Notes: generated by a model from the sequence alone, not told the origin. Counted from the stretch's first letter, positions 47,497 through 60,884 are shown. The stretch is DNA of 64,000 bases from Cryptomeria japonica (GCF_030272615.1 NC_081411.1:839051388-839115387); one strand, 5' to 3'. A program made the numbers and translations.

Positions 47497-49684
47497 ACAT
47501 TCTATGAAGTAAATGGAATCAGAAGACAACTATCAACACCCCGGACACCACGACAGAATGGAGTTGTTGAAAGGAAAAACATAACTATCTTGGATGCATT
47601 AAGAAGTATGTTATCAGAAGCAAACCTACCACATGTATATTGCAGAGAGGTAGTTAGTACAACAGTCTATACATTCATCAAAGTTCACATCAAAGGTGAA
47701 ACCGGTAAGACCCCTCATGAACTATGGTTTTCTATTACCCCTAAACTTAAGTATTTTAGAATATTTGGAAGTAAATGTTATATCAAAAGAGATGAGTATA
47801 TTGGCAAATTTGATCCTAGAAGTGATGAAGGAATATTTCTTGGTTATTCATCTAAAAGCAAGGCATATAGATGTTATAACAAAAGATTGTAGAAAATTGT
47901 TGAAAGTACAAATGTAAAGATTGATGAACAATTTAGAGGAACTTCAAGGTATATAGACTCTGAATTGGCAACAATTTTTTTGACAAATGAACCTACACTG
48001 AATCCACTAATACAAAATGAAGATCCAGTTACCTCGATATCATCTGAGGATTCCACAGTAACTAAGGGACAATAGCAAACAAAGACACCTCGGTATGTAA
48101 GACTGAATCATTCTGAAGATCAGATAATTGGAAACAAGTTTAAAGGAGTTATGACAAGAAGAAGATTGGCAAATGAAGAGGTATGTCTTATTTCTCAAAT
48201 TGAACCATCATCTGTTAATGAGGCATGTGAAGATAAACACTAGATTAAAGCTATGGAAAAAGAATTAGAACAAATTGAGTAGAATAACACTTGGACATTA
48301 GTTCCCTAACCTAAAGATAAAAATGTAATTGGAACCAAATGGGTATTCAGAAACAAACTTAATGAAGATGGTAAGGTTATCAGAAATAAAGCAAGACTAG
48401 TGTGTAAGGGATATTCTCAGAAAGAAAGAATTGATTATAATGAAACCTTTGCACCGGTAGCTAGAATAGAGGCAGTCAGATTATTCTTGGATTTTGCAGC
48501 ACACAAGAACTACAAATTTTATCAAATGGATATTAAATGTGCATTTTTGAATGGAGATCTTGAAGAGGAAGTCTACATTGAACAACCTGATGGATTTTCT
48601 TTGACAGATGACAATGATATGGTTTGCAGGTTAAGAAAATCTTTGTATGGATTGAAGCAAGCTCCAAGAGCTTCGTATGCAAGATTGGATAAGTATCTTT
48701 TGAAGATTGGTTTTTCTAAAGGAAATGCAGACAACAATTTATAGTATAAAGTGACTAATGATGACATCTTTGTTATAGAAGTATTTGTTGATGATATAAT
48801 CTTTGGAGGAGAAGATGGATTCTGTAAAGAATTTTCTATCAAAATGTAGCAAGAATTTGAAATGTCTATGATTGGAGAAATAAAATTCATTTTAGGATTG
48901 CAGATTTCACAGACTGATAAAGGTATATTCTTGAGTCAATCCAAGTACTTAAAAGAGTTAATAAAGAAATTTGGGATGGAGAACTCTAAAGCGGTAAGCA
49001 CGCCTATGACTACAAATGACAAACTATCACTAAGGGATGAATCTACACTTGTTAATCCAACTAGATACAAATTTATGATAGGAGGTTTACTGTATTTAAC
49101 ACAAACTAGACCTGATATTATGAATGCAATATATATTGTTTCAAGATTTCAAAGTAATCCTAGAGAAAATCATGAATAAGTAGTAAAAAGGATATTTTGG
49201 TATGTACAAGGCACTATAAATCTTGGATTATGGTATCCTAGAGATAAAAACTTTGAAGTATGTGCATACACAGATGCAAATTGGGAAGGAGGTGTGGATG
49301 ATAAGAAAAGCACCACCGACGGAGCATTCTTTCTTGGAAACATACTAGTTTCTTGGTTGAGTAAGAAACAAAGTTGTACATCTTTATCAACAACAGAATC
49401 AGAATATGTTGCAGCAGCAACTAACTATACATAGGTACTATGGCTTAAGCAAATGTTAAAAGATATAAAGGTAAAATGCAAGGAACCTATTACTATCTAT
49501 TGTGATAAAACTCCAGCAATTGATATATCTAAGAATCCGGTATTACATTCTAAAACCAAACATGTTTCTATCAAACTAAATTTTCTAAGGGAAAATGTAG
49601 AAGCAAAGGAAATAAAACTGGTTTATGTTAATACTAAAGAGCAGATTGTAGATATCTTTACTAAATCTCTACCTAAGGAGACTT
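47497..49684 (+). pseudogene. pol: Element E integrase end, reverse transcriptase and RNase H
   Basis: One reading frame with about nine in-frame stops and no frameshift. It starts with the block that carries the integrase Glu (RQNGVVERKN), then the capping region, then [59 protein letters not shown] (catalytic Asp pair kept), then RNase H: YTDANWEGG, KSTTDGAFFLG, TESEYVAAATN, NTKEQIVDIFTKSLP. The last codons of pol are fused to LTR sequence at 49685. Confidence 0.9.
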
Positions 49685-49948
49685 TGATTATGGGTAAGGT
49701 TTCCCACCGTGGTTTTTCCCCTTAGAGGGTTTCCATGTACAAATATTGGTGTTATGTGTTGTGGATGACTTTGTCTTTATGTTTCATGCACTAATTCTTA
49801 CCAGTATAGCAATTAACTGTTAAATCTATCTATTGGCATATTAAACTAGTTTACCAGTATTAAACATTAAGTTGGTTAAGTTGTTTTTGGTTTGAATTTA
49901 TTAGACAATTGACTCACCCCCCCTCTCAGTTGTCATCAGGACATAACA
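49685..49948 (+). repeat. Truncated 3' LTR of element E
   Basis: 264 bases matching the end of the 5' LTR from about 45606 on. The junction lies in a short shared string (TTGATTA in pol, TGATTGTGGG in the LTR), pointing to deletion between short similar sequences. Polypurine tract and LTR start are lost. Confidence 0.88.
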
Positions 49949-50301
49949 AGATCTAGGTGGTTGACCTTTCTGCATGTGCAGACCCCATTTGTATACACTT
50001 ACTATCTATAGTAGTATCATCTAGTTGTGGGTAAGTTTTCCCACCATGGTTTTTCCCCTTACGGGGTTTTCATGTCAAATTCTATGTGTCATGTGTTGTG
50101 GATGTTGTTTCTCTTTCTATTTCATGCATTAAGCTATACCGACACTACTATAACTATTAATTTGTTTTACTAGCGTTAAGTTTTTTTTACTAGCACTAAG
50201 TTTGAAGTTGGATTAATTGGTTTTGGGTTGTAATTTATTGACAATTGGTTGACAACTGATTCACCCCCCCCTCTTAGTTGTCCTTCTCAGTTCCTAACAT
50301 T

Positions 50302-50313
50302 TGGTATTTGAGC
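50302..50313 (+). promoter_or_regulatory. Primer-binding site of element F, mutated
   Basis: TGGTATTTGAGC, two bases from the consensus TGGTATCAGAGC, just after the LTR. Confidence 0.75.
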
Positions 50314-50356
50314 AAGGTTCTCTTTTTGCAGAAGCCTAACAACTTGAGGAGATCCT

Positions 50357-52488
50357 ATGGAAGCAAATATTTTCAAAAAGGATAGTCCTAAACTTCATGG
50401 AACTAACTATGGTATATGGAAAATCATAATGGAAACACATCTAAACTACATTGGAAGAGATATATGGGATGTTACTAAGAATGTTTATGTTGGTCCTACT
50501 CCAAATCAACCTCATCCATTGACATTGGCTAAGGACTTGGAGAATGACTACAAAGCAAGAGAAGCACTTCTGAGCGTATTATCAGATCAACAAATCATGG
50601 GATTATCGGACAAATCTTTTGCTAAATCTATTTGGGATAAACTGGAAACATTGAATGAAGGAGATAACACTGTCAAGATTGCAAAACTAGAATATTACCG
50701 GGTCAAGTATGAAAATTTAAAAATGGAAGAAGATGAAAGAATTTTTGCATTTATGGAAAGTGTTAATGAAATTATTTTAGGAATACAATGTTGTGGAGGA
50801 TCTTTAAGTCAAGATGATATTGTTTCTAAATTTTTAAGAGCTTTGCCACCGGCTTACAAAATGAAAGTGACTACTATTAATGAATTGAGAACAATTCCTA
50901 ATACATTAGTTTCTAGAGATAATTTGGTTGGAAAACTTTCTGCATTTAACCTTGAAGAGTTTGGTCCCATTGCTATAGTCAAAACTGATATTGCTTTCAA
51001 AGCATCATCATAACATCATCATCATCATCATCTGACAAAACTGATTGGAAAGAACTTTATGCAAAAGAACTTGAAGATATGAGAGGAGAAAATGAAGAAC
51101 TTGAAGAACTTGAAGCACTTGAAGCAAGGAAGATGCGTAAAGGTCGAATAGGAAGTAAGTATGAAGGTAAAACACCTTTCAAATGTTTTAATCGCAATAA
51201 AGTTGGTCATATGGCTTCTAGGTGTCCTGATAGGCATGGAAGACTAAGGGAGGAAGAAAAAAAAACATATAAGCCTAACCCTAAATATCAGAGATACAGA
51301 TTTAAGAAAAATGGAGATAAGTCATGTTGCTATGCAGATGAAGGTGTTACAAATGATTTAGATGAAGATCCAACATATAGTGAATGGGATTTTGTTTCAA
51401 TAAAAGAAGATCAACCAACACCTATTATCAAACTGGTAGAGCAAGCACTAGGAGGAAAAAATGAAGAAAAGGATGAATGGATCATTGATAGTGGATGCTT
51501 GCATCATATGACTGGTGATAAAAGAAAATTCTTATTTTTACAAAAAATTCATGGAGGTCTAGTAAGATTTGGAGATGACAAAGCTTGTTTAATCAAAGGA
51601 AGAGGCACTATATCTTTGGATGGTAAGCACAATATTGACAATGTCTATTATGTAGAAGGTTTGAAGCATAATATTTTGAGTGTTGGTCAGTTAGTAGAAA
51701 AAGGATTTCAGTTATAATTCAAGAATGGAAAATGCAAAATCATGAACAGAACTGGATTGGAGATTGCAACCAGTAATCAGACTAAAGGTAATATCTTTCA
51801 CTTGAATACCAGTAATAAGACATGTTTGATTGCACACATTGATGAAAGTTGGTTATGGCATAAAAGACTCTGTCATGTGAATTTTGATTGCATTGTAAAG
51901 ATTAGTTCAACTAAGGTAGTAAGGGATTTGCCTAAGATTGTGAAACCTCATAATCTAGTATGTAAGGAATGTCAAATGGGAAAGAAAGTTAGAACAACAT
52001 TTAAGAGCATTTCTCAAAAGTCCAATAATATTGTTTATTTTATTCATACTAATTTATGTGCTCCAACAAGAACAAGAAGTCTACAGGGAGATAGATACTT
52101 TATGCTAATAATTGATGATTATTCTAGAATGTGTTGGGTTACTTTTCTCAGGGAGAAATCATAAACTTTTGGAAGATTCAAGATATACAAGACAATGGTA
52201 GAGAATGAAATCGGCAAGAAAATCAAATGTTTAAGATCAAATCAAGGAGGAGAATTTACATCTAGGGAATTCTATTCATTCTGTGAGGAGAATGGAATCA
52301 AAAGACAACTATCAGCACCCAGGACACCCTAGCAAAATGGAGTTATGGAAAGGAAGAACAAAACTATTCTAGATATAGCAAGTACCATGATGATGGAAGA
52401 AAATCTACCTCATGTGTACTGGAGAGAAGCAGTGAATACAACGGTTTATACTTTCAATAGAGTTCACACCAAAAGTGAATCTGGTAAG
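50357..52488 (+). pseudogene. gag-pol: Element F gag, protease and integrase (part)
   Basis: ATG 50357. Gag is open to 51013, where a frame change lies in a run of ATC triplets (51004-51035). Knuckle CFNRNKVGHMASRC has its second Cys changed to Arg. Protease WIIDSGCLHHM keeps its Asp. Integrase: SWLWHKRLCHVNFDC; first catalytic Asp lost (HTNLCAP for HTDLCGP), second lost (RSNQGGEF for RSDNGGEF), Glu region reads NGVMERKN. Stops at 51715, 52162 and about 52330. At 52488 the frame is cut by solo LTR J and resumes at 54000. Confidence 0.9.
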
Positions 52489-53994
52489 TGATAAATAATT
52501 ATGAATAGTAAATACTCAATAGATACTGAAAGGGGGGGGGGTGAATTAGTATAGCCAAAAATCTCCTTAAGCCACTTTGACTCCAAAGATTGAACTAACT
52601 AGTAATTAGTATCACTGATCTAAAACAAGGTAGTACTGGTAAAACATAGAATGACTGTGAAAGACATAAACTGGTTAACACTTAGTTCTTCACCACACCT
52701 AATATCTCCTTTCCACTTCACCCATATGCATAAATAGGTAATACATTAGAAATATAAAGAACACTGGTTTAGCATGCATTACCACTTAATAGAAAAAACT
52801 AATCATCACATCAAAAGGCATTACACATGACACACTAATTTTTCACATGGAAACCCAACTAGGAAAAGCCACGGTGGGGATAAATACCTACAAGTTGTTC
52901 TTTAAACTCTTCTGAAGTCCACTCTGTTAGGAGCCTAATCTGGTTAAGGACTTTACAATAGGTTTTGCTAGGAACCGATCCTGCTAGGGATCACCTGGTT
53001 AAGGGATGGCTAAATACCTAGTTAAAGGTTAGAAGCCTATTAAAGGTTACCTCACAAGAGGGCTTGAAGAACTCATTGAATTGAGTCACCCTGTTAAAGG
53101 ATTTACACAAAGCCTATTAAAGCTACCTGTTTAAGGGTTTTTCCAACTACTGAAATGGTTAGAAGTCAATAGGTAATACATTGATTTGATAACAACACTC
53201 AATGCCAAGGCAAATCCACTTTAGCTCCTTTGCTTCTGCAATCACACTCTGCAGGTATCAACACACCTCTCTAGTCTGGCAAGAATCAAGTATCTCTTGA
53301 CTTGGATACACACATAACATTTTCCAACAACCTCACAATGCAAATCATCGTTGACCTTATAGGAAATAGATAGGTTGGTAGCATAAACACTAAACCCTAA
53401 ACATTTAGGTTATCAATACAATCGATCCAATCTTGACCATTCAAACACTTTGCATAGTGTAAAACAATCTTGAACATATCTCAAGACATTCTCCATCATT
53501 CATTCTTGCTGCTTCTGGAAGCTAATAACCCATCACGTGCTCTCCATTGTTTACAGAGACTACGTACATTCCCGAGGTAGATAGGATCAATCTCCATGCA
53601 AGATCCTCAAGGAAATCCTTCATCCGCACAAGGCTAACGTGGCAACACGATCTTATCTTCATTTCAATGCTAACCCATCACAAGATGTCATCGATCGAAT
53701 CACACAGACTTGAAATGCATCAACCAGAAACCCTGAAGCTGAGACTACCGACTGGTAGTCATACCAAATGAAACCCCGATATAAAAATTTCCATATACCA
53801 ATTCACATTCCAACATACTGGTTCACTTTGAACAAACATACTACTTCACTTTTTCACATATACCAGTGCACATCATCATACCGGTTCCCTTGTCAGTTTG
53901 CTTACTTTAATATACCAGTTCATACTTCAACATATTGACATCAATGACAACATACAATATCATCATGTCATCAAACTCTGCACATATTCCAACA
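52489..53994 (-). repeat. Solo LTR J inside F integrase
   Basis: 1,506 bases, TGATAAATAA ... ATTCCAACA, GTAAG on both sides (52484-52488 and 53995-53999). The G-run plus GTGAATTAG near its left end shows minus orientation. Removing it with one GTAAG rejoins SESGK to TPYEL, as in element E (GETGKTPHEL). A family not otherwise present here as an internal region. Confidence 0.93.
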
Positions 53995-53999
53995 GTAAG

Positions 54000-55996
54000 A
54001 CCCCTTATGAACTATAGTTTAGTCATACTCCTACTCTTAAGTACTTCAGAATATTTGGAAGCAAATGTTATATTAGGAGAGATGAGTATATTGGAAAATT
54101 TGATCCTAGAAGTGATGAAGGAATATTTCCTGGTCAGACAACTAGAAACAAGGCATATAGATGTTATAATAAAAGACTACAAAAAATCATTGAGAGTACT
54201 AATGTGAGGATAGATGAACATTTTAGAGGAGATTCAAGATCTGTAGAACCGATAGTAGAAATGATGAACTAACATAGATCATACCGGTACAGAGTGAAGA
54301 TCCAGTCACACTGGCATCATCAGAAAACTCAATTATGACTGAAGAACAACAACCTGTAATTGGAAATCTGAATAAACCTAGTTATGTAAGATTGAATCAT
54401 TCAAAGAATCAGATAATTGGAAATAAAAATCAAGGTGTTATGACTAGAGGAAGATTGGAAAATGAAGAGGTGTGTTTAATTTCTCAAGTTGAACCAACAT
54501 CAATTGTTGAAGCATGTCAAGATGAACATTGGATAAAAGCAATGGAACATGAATTAGAACAAATTGAAAAGAATAATACTTGGACATTAGTTCCCCGATC
54601 TAAAGACAAAAATGTAATTAGAACTAAATGGGTATATAGAAATAAACTTAATGAGGATGGTGCAGTAATAAAAAACAAAGCAAGATTATTTTGTAAAGGT
54701 TATTCACAGAAAGAAGGAATTGATTATAATGAAACCTTTGCACTAATAGCCAGAATTAAGGCAGTTAGACTATTTCTTGCATTTGCAGCTCACAAGAACT
54801 GTAAAGTTTACTAGATGGATGTAAAATGTGCATTTTTTAATGGAGATATTGAGGAGGAAGTTTACATTGAACAACTTGATGGATTTTGTTTGACATATGA
54901 TAGGTTAGCTTTATATGGATTGAAACAAGCTCCCAGAGCTTGGTATACTAGATTGGATAAATATCTTTTGAAGCTTGGTTACACAAAAGGTAATGCTGAT
55001 AGTAATTTGTATTACAAAGTTACCAATGATGACATTTTGGTTATTGAAGTATTTGTGGATGATATCATTTTTGGAGGTGAAGAAGAGTTATGTAAAGACT
55101 TTGCTAATAAGATGCAGGAAGAATTTAAAATGTCTATGATTGGAGAGATAAAAAAATTTCTAGGTTTGTAGATTTTACAAATAGATAAAGGTATATTCAT
55201 ATGTAAAACAAAATACTTGAAGGAACTCTTGAAGAAATTTGGTATGGAAAACTCCAAACTGGTAAGCACTCCTATGTAGTAAATTGACATTAAAGGATGA
55301 TTCAACTCCTATTAATCTGATAAGGTACAAATCTATGATTGGAGGATTATTGTGTTGACAGAAACCAGACCTGATATAATGAATGCAGTGTGTATTGTAT
55401 CAAGATTTCAAATTAATCCTAAAGAAAATCATGAATCAACAGTAAAAACAATTTTTTGGTACCTACAAGGCACAACAAATCTTGGTCTATGGTATCATAA
55501 GGATGAAAATTTTGAGTTATGTGCATATACATATGCAAATTAGATAGAAGATGTAGATGACAAACAAAGTACCACTGGCGGTGCATTCTTTCTTGGTAGA
55601 AGGTTAATATCATGGATAAGCAAGAAGCAGACTTGTACATCATTATCTACAGTAGAATTAGAATATGTTGTAGCAGCAACTAATTGTACTCGGGTATTAT
55701 GGATCAAACAAATTTTGAAGGATATAAAGGTAAAATGCAAAGAACCAATAATTATTTATTGTGATAATTCAACAACAATTGATATATCAAAGAATCCGCT
55801 ATTTCACTCTAAGACAAAGCATGTTTCTATTAAGTAAAATTGTCTAAAAGAGAATGTTGAAGAAAATGAAGTGAGATTGGTTTATGTGAACACTAAAGAG
55901 TAAATTGTAGATATCTTTACAAAGCCCTTTCATAAGGAAATATTTGAATATCTTAGAGAGCAGCTTGGGGTATTGTCCCCACTGGCAGAAACTTGA
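54000..55996 (+). pseudogene. pol: Element F integrase end, reverse transcriptase and RNase H
   Basis: Capping region (LKYFRIFGSKCYIRRDEYIGKFDPRSDEG), then a frame change near 54270, [49 protein letters not shown], a small deletion before [12 protein letters not shown], and FVDDIIFGG intact. RNase H: FELCAYTYAN (catalytic Asp of YTDAN changed to Tyr), KQSTTGGAFFLG, ELEYVVAATN, end LREQLGVLSPLAET at TGA 55994-55996. Stops at 54812, 55169, 55278 and others. Confidence 0.9.
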
Positions 55997-56310
55997 ATAA
56001 TTAAGATTGGCATCAAACTGGCAGGGACTAATAGAAAAATCTTTTTCCAGCATTGATGAAGGAGAGCTAATGCTCAAGGGGAGTAGTCAGCTATATGTTA
56101 TGTTTTGATTCTTAACTGCTTTGACATTTGATGTCAAAGGGGGAGAGATATCTATGGAAAAACTTTGTACTTTGGGGAGAGATGTATTTTTGGTTTTGAT
56201 TTCTTGTATTGATCTATTTTGGGAGATTGTTGGTTTACTGGTATTTGGCATTCTATTTTTGGCATTCTGTTTTTCCATCTAGTGTTGCCATCAATGCCAA
56301 AGTGGCAGAT
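55997..56310 (+). promoter_or_regulatory. 3' untranslated region with repeated polypurine tracts, element F
   Basis: CAAAGGGGGAGAGAT near 56136, TTTGGGGAGAGAT near 56171, TTTTGGGAGAT near 56217 and finally CAAAGTGGCAGAT (56298-56310) touching the LTR. The last one is mutated, so an upstream copy may have served as the working tract. Multiplied tracts are a Sirevirus trait. Confidence 0.65.
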
Positions 56311-56468
56311 TTTTGGTATTATGGATGACTTCATCATGTGTTGCATTGGTTTTGTCATTGATGTCAACACATATCTTTCTGGAGGTCTACATTGTTGATT
56401 TGGCACTCTAGTTATATTGGTTTATTGTTGAACCGACACATTGTGGTCCTGACATGGTTAGTGGCTTA

Positions 56469-56822
56469 TCTTAAGGGTTTCAAGAAGATCCAAAGCAAAT
56501 ATGAACTAACAATTATATGCAGATTTAAATACAAAAGATAAAGAAATAAAACAGGACACAGATAACACAAAGATTTAACGTGGTTCACCCAGAATGGGTT
56601 ACGTCCACCATACACAGCCGTCCAATCTTTCTTATTATCTAGCAAAAATAGTACATCAACCTTACATTGCCTTAAGCATCCCAACCGCTTATAACATGCA
56701 TTTTTAGGGCAACAAACAAAGTCGGCCTTTTTTAGGGTTTTATTACAATGTCGATTTTCATCAACAATGTAGATACGTGCTGAGTGTACAGCACTTTGCA
56801 GATCAGTCGCCACATTTCAACA
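56469..56822 (-). repeat. 3' LTR of element G
   Basis: Starts TCTTAAGGGTTTC, where the partner has TGTTAGGGGTTTC, and ends TTTCAACA. The two LTRs are very similar except for one block near 56770-56795, where the partner has a different A/T-rich stretch. Confidence 0.9.
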
Positions 56823-56958
56823 ATCTCCCACTTGGAGACTGATCAGGCTCCACACCGAACAATCTCCCACTTGGAGACTGATACTACACAACACCACTGT
56901 ACATGCAACATCCGCTAGATAAAACACTAGGACTTGACTGGTATAAATTCCATAATTA
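56823..56958 (-). promoter_or_regulatory. Polypurine tract of element G, duplicated
   Basis: Minus strand AGTCTCCAAGTGGGAGATTG touches the LTR and occurs again about 38 bases further in (near 56859-56881), so tract and neighbours are tandemly doubled. The rest of the stretch is non-coding. Confidence 0.8.
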
Positions 56959-59900
56959 TTAATCAAGAAGACCAATAGAAACTGATGAAAAAATCAGCTT
57001 CTCCTGTGGAACTACCTTTGTTAACATATCGACAGGATTCTCACTTGTGTGAATCTTCTCAAGTCGTAACTAACCCTCCTCCAAAATAGTCCGGATGAAG
57101 TGGTACCTAAGTTGAATGTGCTTTGTCCTTGAATGAAAAGCAGAGTTATTCGCAAGATGATTGGCACTCTAGCTATCAATATACAATGGGCTATCCTCTT
57201 GTGTCTGACCCAATTCCTTTAGAAAACATTGCAACCAAATCATCTCTTTGTTGGCTTCTGTAGCAGCAACATACTCAGCTTCAGTGGTTGAAAGTGCAAC
57301 AACCTTTTGCAGCCTAGAAATCCAACTGACTGCAGTTCCCCCTATAGTAAAAACATACCCTGTAGTACTCCTCCGTGAATCAATATCACCTGCCAGATCA
57401 GAGTCAACAAATCCACTTAGAGCAGCATTAGATCCTTTGAAACATAATGCCTTCGTAGTAGTTCCTTTCAAATATCGAAGAATCCATTTCATAGCATTCC
57501 AATGTTCCATACCTGGATTACTCATAAACCTGCTCACAACTCCCACTGCATGTGCAATATCTGGCCTTGTGCATACCATTGCATACATCAGACTGCCAAC
57601 AACTGATGAATACAGGATGTTAGACATTTTATTAACCTCTTCCTGTGCCTTTGGACACATCTCCTTAGTCAATTTGAAATGACTAGCCAAAGGTGTACTA
57701 ACTGCTTTTGCATCCTGCATGTTAAATCTTTTCAACACCTTCTTTATATACTCACTTTGGGACAAATTTAAGGTTCTATTTTTCCTATCCCGTGTAATCC
57801 TCATACCAAGAATTTGCTTAGCTGCACCCAAATCCTTCATAGCAAATGACCTGGCTAATTTGTGTTTAAGATCATTTATATGTTGCATGTTAGACCCAGC
57901 AACAAGCATGTCATCAACATAAAGAAAGAAGATAATATAACTGCCATTATCAAATCTCTTAAAGTATACACAATGATTAGAATGACATCTATGATAACCG
58001 TGTTCAGCCATGAAACTATCAAATTTTAAATACCATTGTCGGGGTGCTTGCTTCAGGCCATACAGACTTTTCTTCAACCTGCACACCAAGTTCTCCTTAC
58101 CTTTGACCTCGTATCCCTGTGGTTGCAACATGTAAATTTCCTCCTCCAAATCTCCATGGAGAAAAGTTGTTTTGACATCTAATTGTTCAAGATGTAAATC
58201 ATCTGCAGCCACAAGACAAAGTACAGTTCTAATTGAAGTCATTTTTACAACTGGAGAAAATATTTCATCATAATCTATACCATTTTTCTGTGCAAAATCT
58301 TTTACCACAAGTCTGGCCTTATATCTTTTCTGACCTCCTTCCTCCTCCTTCAATCGATAAATCCATTTGTTAGGCAAGGCTCTTTTTTCTGCAGGTAAAG
58401 GAACTAAGTCCCAAGTCTTATTTTTCATCAAGGAGTCCATCTCCTCTTTCATGCCTAGCTGCCACTGTTGTTTAGTATCCACCTGCATTGCTTCTTCATA
58501 TTCTTCTAGTTCACCAGAATCTGTTAATAAAATAGAATACAAAGAAGGAGAAAATCTTTCAGGGGGTCTACTTGTCCTCGTAGAACGTCTAACACTTGCA
58601 GGAGTTTTTGGGACAATCTGTTGTTGCTGAGCATCAGGTACCTATGGCATTTCATTTTCAGGAATCTCATCCAACACCACATATTCTTGTTTGTCCTGTT
58701 CATGCTTCTTTTCCTGCATCTGTTCTTTATACATAACCTTCTCATTGAATATAACATCTCTACTTCTAATTATTTTCTTATTTTCAAAATCCCATAACTG
58801 ATAGCCATATTCATCTATCCCATATCCAATGAAGGTACATTTCTGAGATTTAGCATCAAGCTTGGTTCTGTTTTCTTTATCAACATGGACAAAATATTCG
58901 CAACCAAAAGTTTTTAGAAAAGAATAATTTACCTTTTTACCAGTCCATGCCTCCTCTGGAATACCACCATCCAAAGGGGTTGAAGGTCCTCTATTTATCA
59001 AATAGACAGCAGTATGTACAGCATCTGCCCAAAAATGTAAGGGCAATCCAGCATGCAATCTCATGCTCCTCGCACGTTCCATGATGGTCCTATTCATTCT
59101 CTCTGACACACCATTTTCCTGTGGAGTTCGTGGAACTGTCTTCTGCTTTCAAATCCCATTTAAGGAATAGTAATCTTCAAATGCTTTGCTGCAATAGTCA
59201 CCTCCATTATCCGATCTGAGACACTTCAACTTTTTTCCTGTCTTATTCTCAACCAAAGCTTTCCATTTCTTAGAAGTTTCAAAAACATCTGATTTTTGTT
59301 TTAGGAAATATACCCATGTTTTTTTGGTTGAGTCATCAATAAAAATAACATAATAACAAGAGCCACCAAGAGATGATACCTGAGCCAGTCCCCATACATC
59401 TGAATGTACAAGCTCTAACTTCTCACTCTTCTTCTCTTTCCCAACCTTGAAAAATCTAACTCTTTTTTGTTTACCATAAACACAGTTTTCACAGAACTCT
59501 AAATCAATCTTCTTTAGTCCTAGCAATAGATTTTTGGATTGAAGGGTTTTCATCCCTTTCTCACTCATGTGCCCAAGCCTATGGTGCCACATTATCGAAT
59601 CTGTTCTTGCAACATTTATTGTTGTTGTCCCTGCAGTAACTTTATCTATAGCAGCTAAGGTAGAGTAAGTGTTACCAGTACACAGATATAATGTGCCTAC
59701 CTTCGCACCTTTAGCTACTACTAATGATCCTTTAGTGACCTTCCACATACTATCTGTGAAGGTAACTATGCAACCTTCACTACCTAGTTGCCCTGCAGAA
59801 ATTAAATTTCTTCTTAAATTAGGAACATGTCTTACCTCCTGCAGAAACCAGTCATTACCATTCTGCAACTTGATCTTTATCTTTCCTTTTCCAACAATTT

Positions 59901-60884
59901 GACAGGGCTCATCATCACCCAAATATACCTGTCCAAAATCACCTTGAACATAATCTAGAAAATATTTTCTATGGGGTGTAGCATGAAATGAAGCCCCAGA
60001 ATCTATTACCTAGGAATCATTAACATTATCCAAACATAAGATTAAAGCATCTTGTAAAGTATTACTTGCAATATTAGCTTCCTTACTATCATTTTCATTT
60101 TTGTCTCCTTCTTTTTTTTTTCGAGACCAACAGTCTTTCTTTAGATGACCAGGCTTTCCGTAGTACCAACAATCTTTCTTTCCTCTAGATTGAGAGCGTC
60201 CTTTCTTTGACTTCCCTCGTGACTTCTCATTCCCAGGGCCTTTTCCTCTTTCCTTTGATCTTCCTCTGTCTCCACATTCAAAACACTACCCGATGATGTT
60301 GGAGTCTCACCTGTGCTTTTCCTTCGCATTTCCTCGCTTAGGATAACACCAACAATATCATCAAATACCAAAGTATTTTTACCAGAGATAGAGTTACTTA
60401 CAGCCATAACCAAGCTATTCCAACTTTCTGGCAAAGAACATAAAATCAAGAGAGCCCTAACCTCTTCTGCAAAGGTAATTTTTACCGAAGACAATTGACT
60501 GGTAATTGTATTAAATTCATTTAAGTGCTCCGCTACAGATCCTCCCTCACTCATTTTCAAATTAAACAATCGCTTCATAAGAAATACCTTATTCGAAGTT
60601 GAGGGTTTCTCATATAGCTTAGCCAATGTTGCCATCAAATCTACAGTCATTTTTTCTTCTGTTATATTGAATGCTACAGATGACACAAGGCACAATCGAA
60701 TGGATCCTAGTGCCTTTCTATCTAAAATGTCCCACTCTTCATCTGATATTGTGGTCATTTTCTTTGCCTTTCCTTCCAATGGCCGCCACAAATCCTTTTG
60801 ATACAGGTAATCCTCCATCTGCATTTTCCATAACTGATAATTCTTGCCATTAAACTTTTCGACCTTGAATTTGGAATCCTCCAT
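56959..60884 (-). pseudogene. gag-pol: Gag-pol of copia element G
   Basis: ATG 60884 to TAA 56959-56961. Gag: KVEKFNGKNYQLWKMQMEDYL, frameshift near 60265, knuckle CWYYGKPGHLKKDC (second Cys is Tyr). A TAG at about 60012 precedes the protease VIDSGASFHAT. Integrase: MWHHRLGHMSEKGM, LVHSDVWG, RSDNGGDY, ENGVSERMNR, so Asp, Asp and Glu are all kept; TGA near 59148. [44 protein letters not shown] intact. RNase H: VDSDLAGDIDSRRSTTGY, TEAEYVAATE, then a TAG at 57169 and the end VDMLTKVVP. From 59922 on all is one frame with four or so stops. Confidence 0.93.

Larger units (their letters stand above)
44952..49948 (+). mobile_element. Element E: truncated Ty1/copia inside F 5' LTR
   Basis: 4,997 bases, AGATC on both sides (44947-44951 and 49949-49953). 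5' LTR complete (919 bases), primer site exact, gag to RNase H recognisable. Two deletions: most of the integrase core near 47495, and the end of pol plus about two thirds of the 3' LTR at 49684. E and F belong to related families. Confidence 0.93.
44247..50299 (+). repeat. 5' LTR of element F, split by element E
   Basis: Pieces 44247-44951 and 49954-50299. It starts TGTTGGTATTATGG and ends CCTAACA before the primer site. The join, with E and one AGATC removed, reads like the uninterrupted 3' LTR at about 61930-61960 (TTGAGTAGTGAACTCTAGGCG). Confidence 0.88.
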
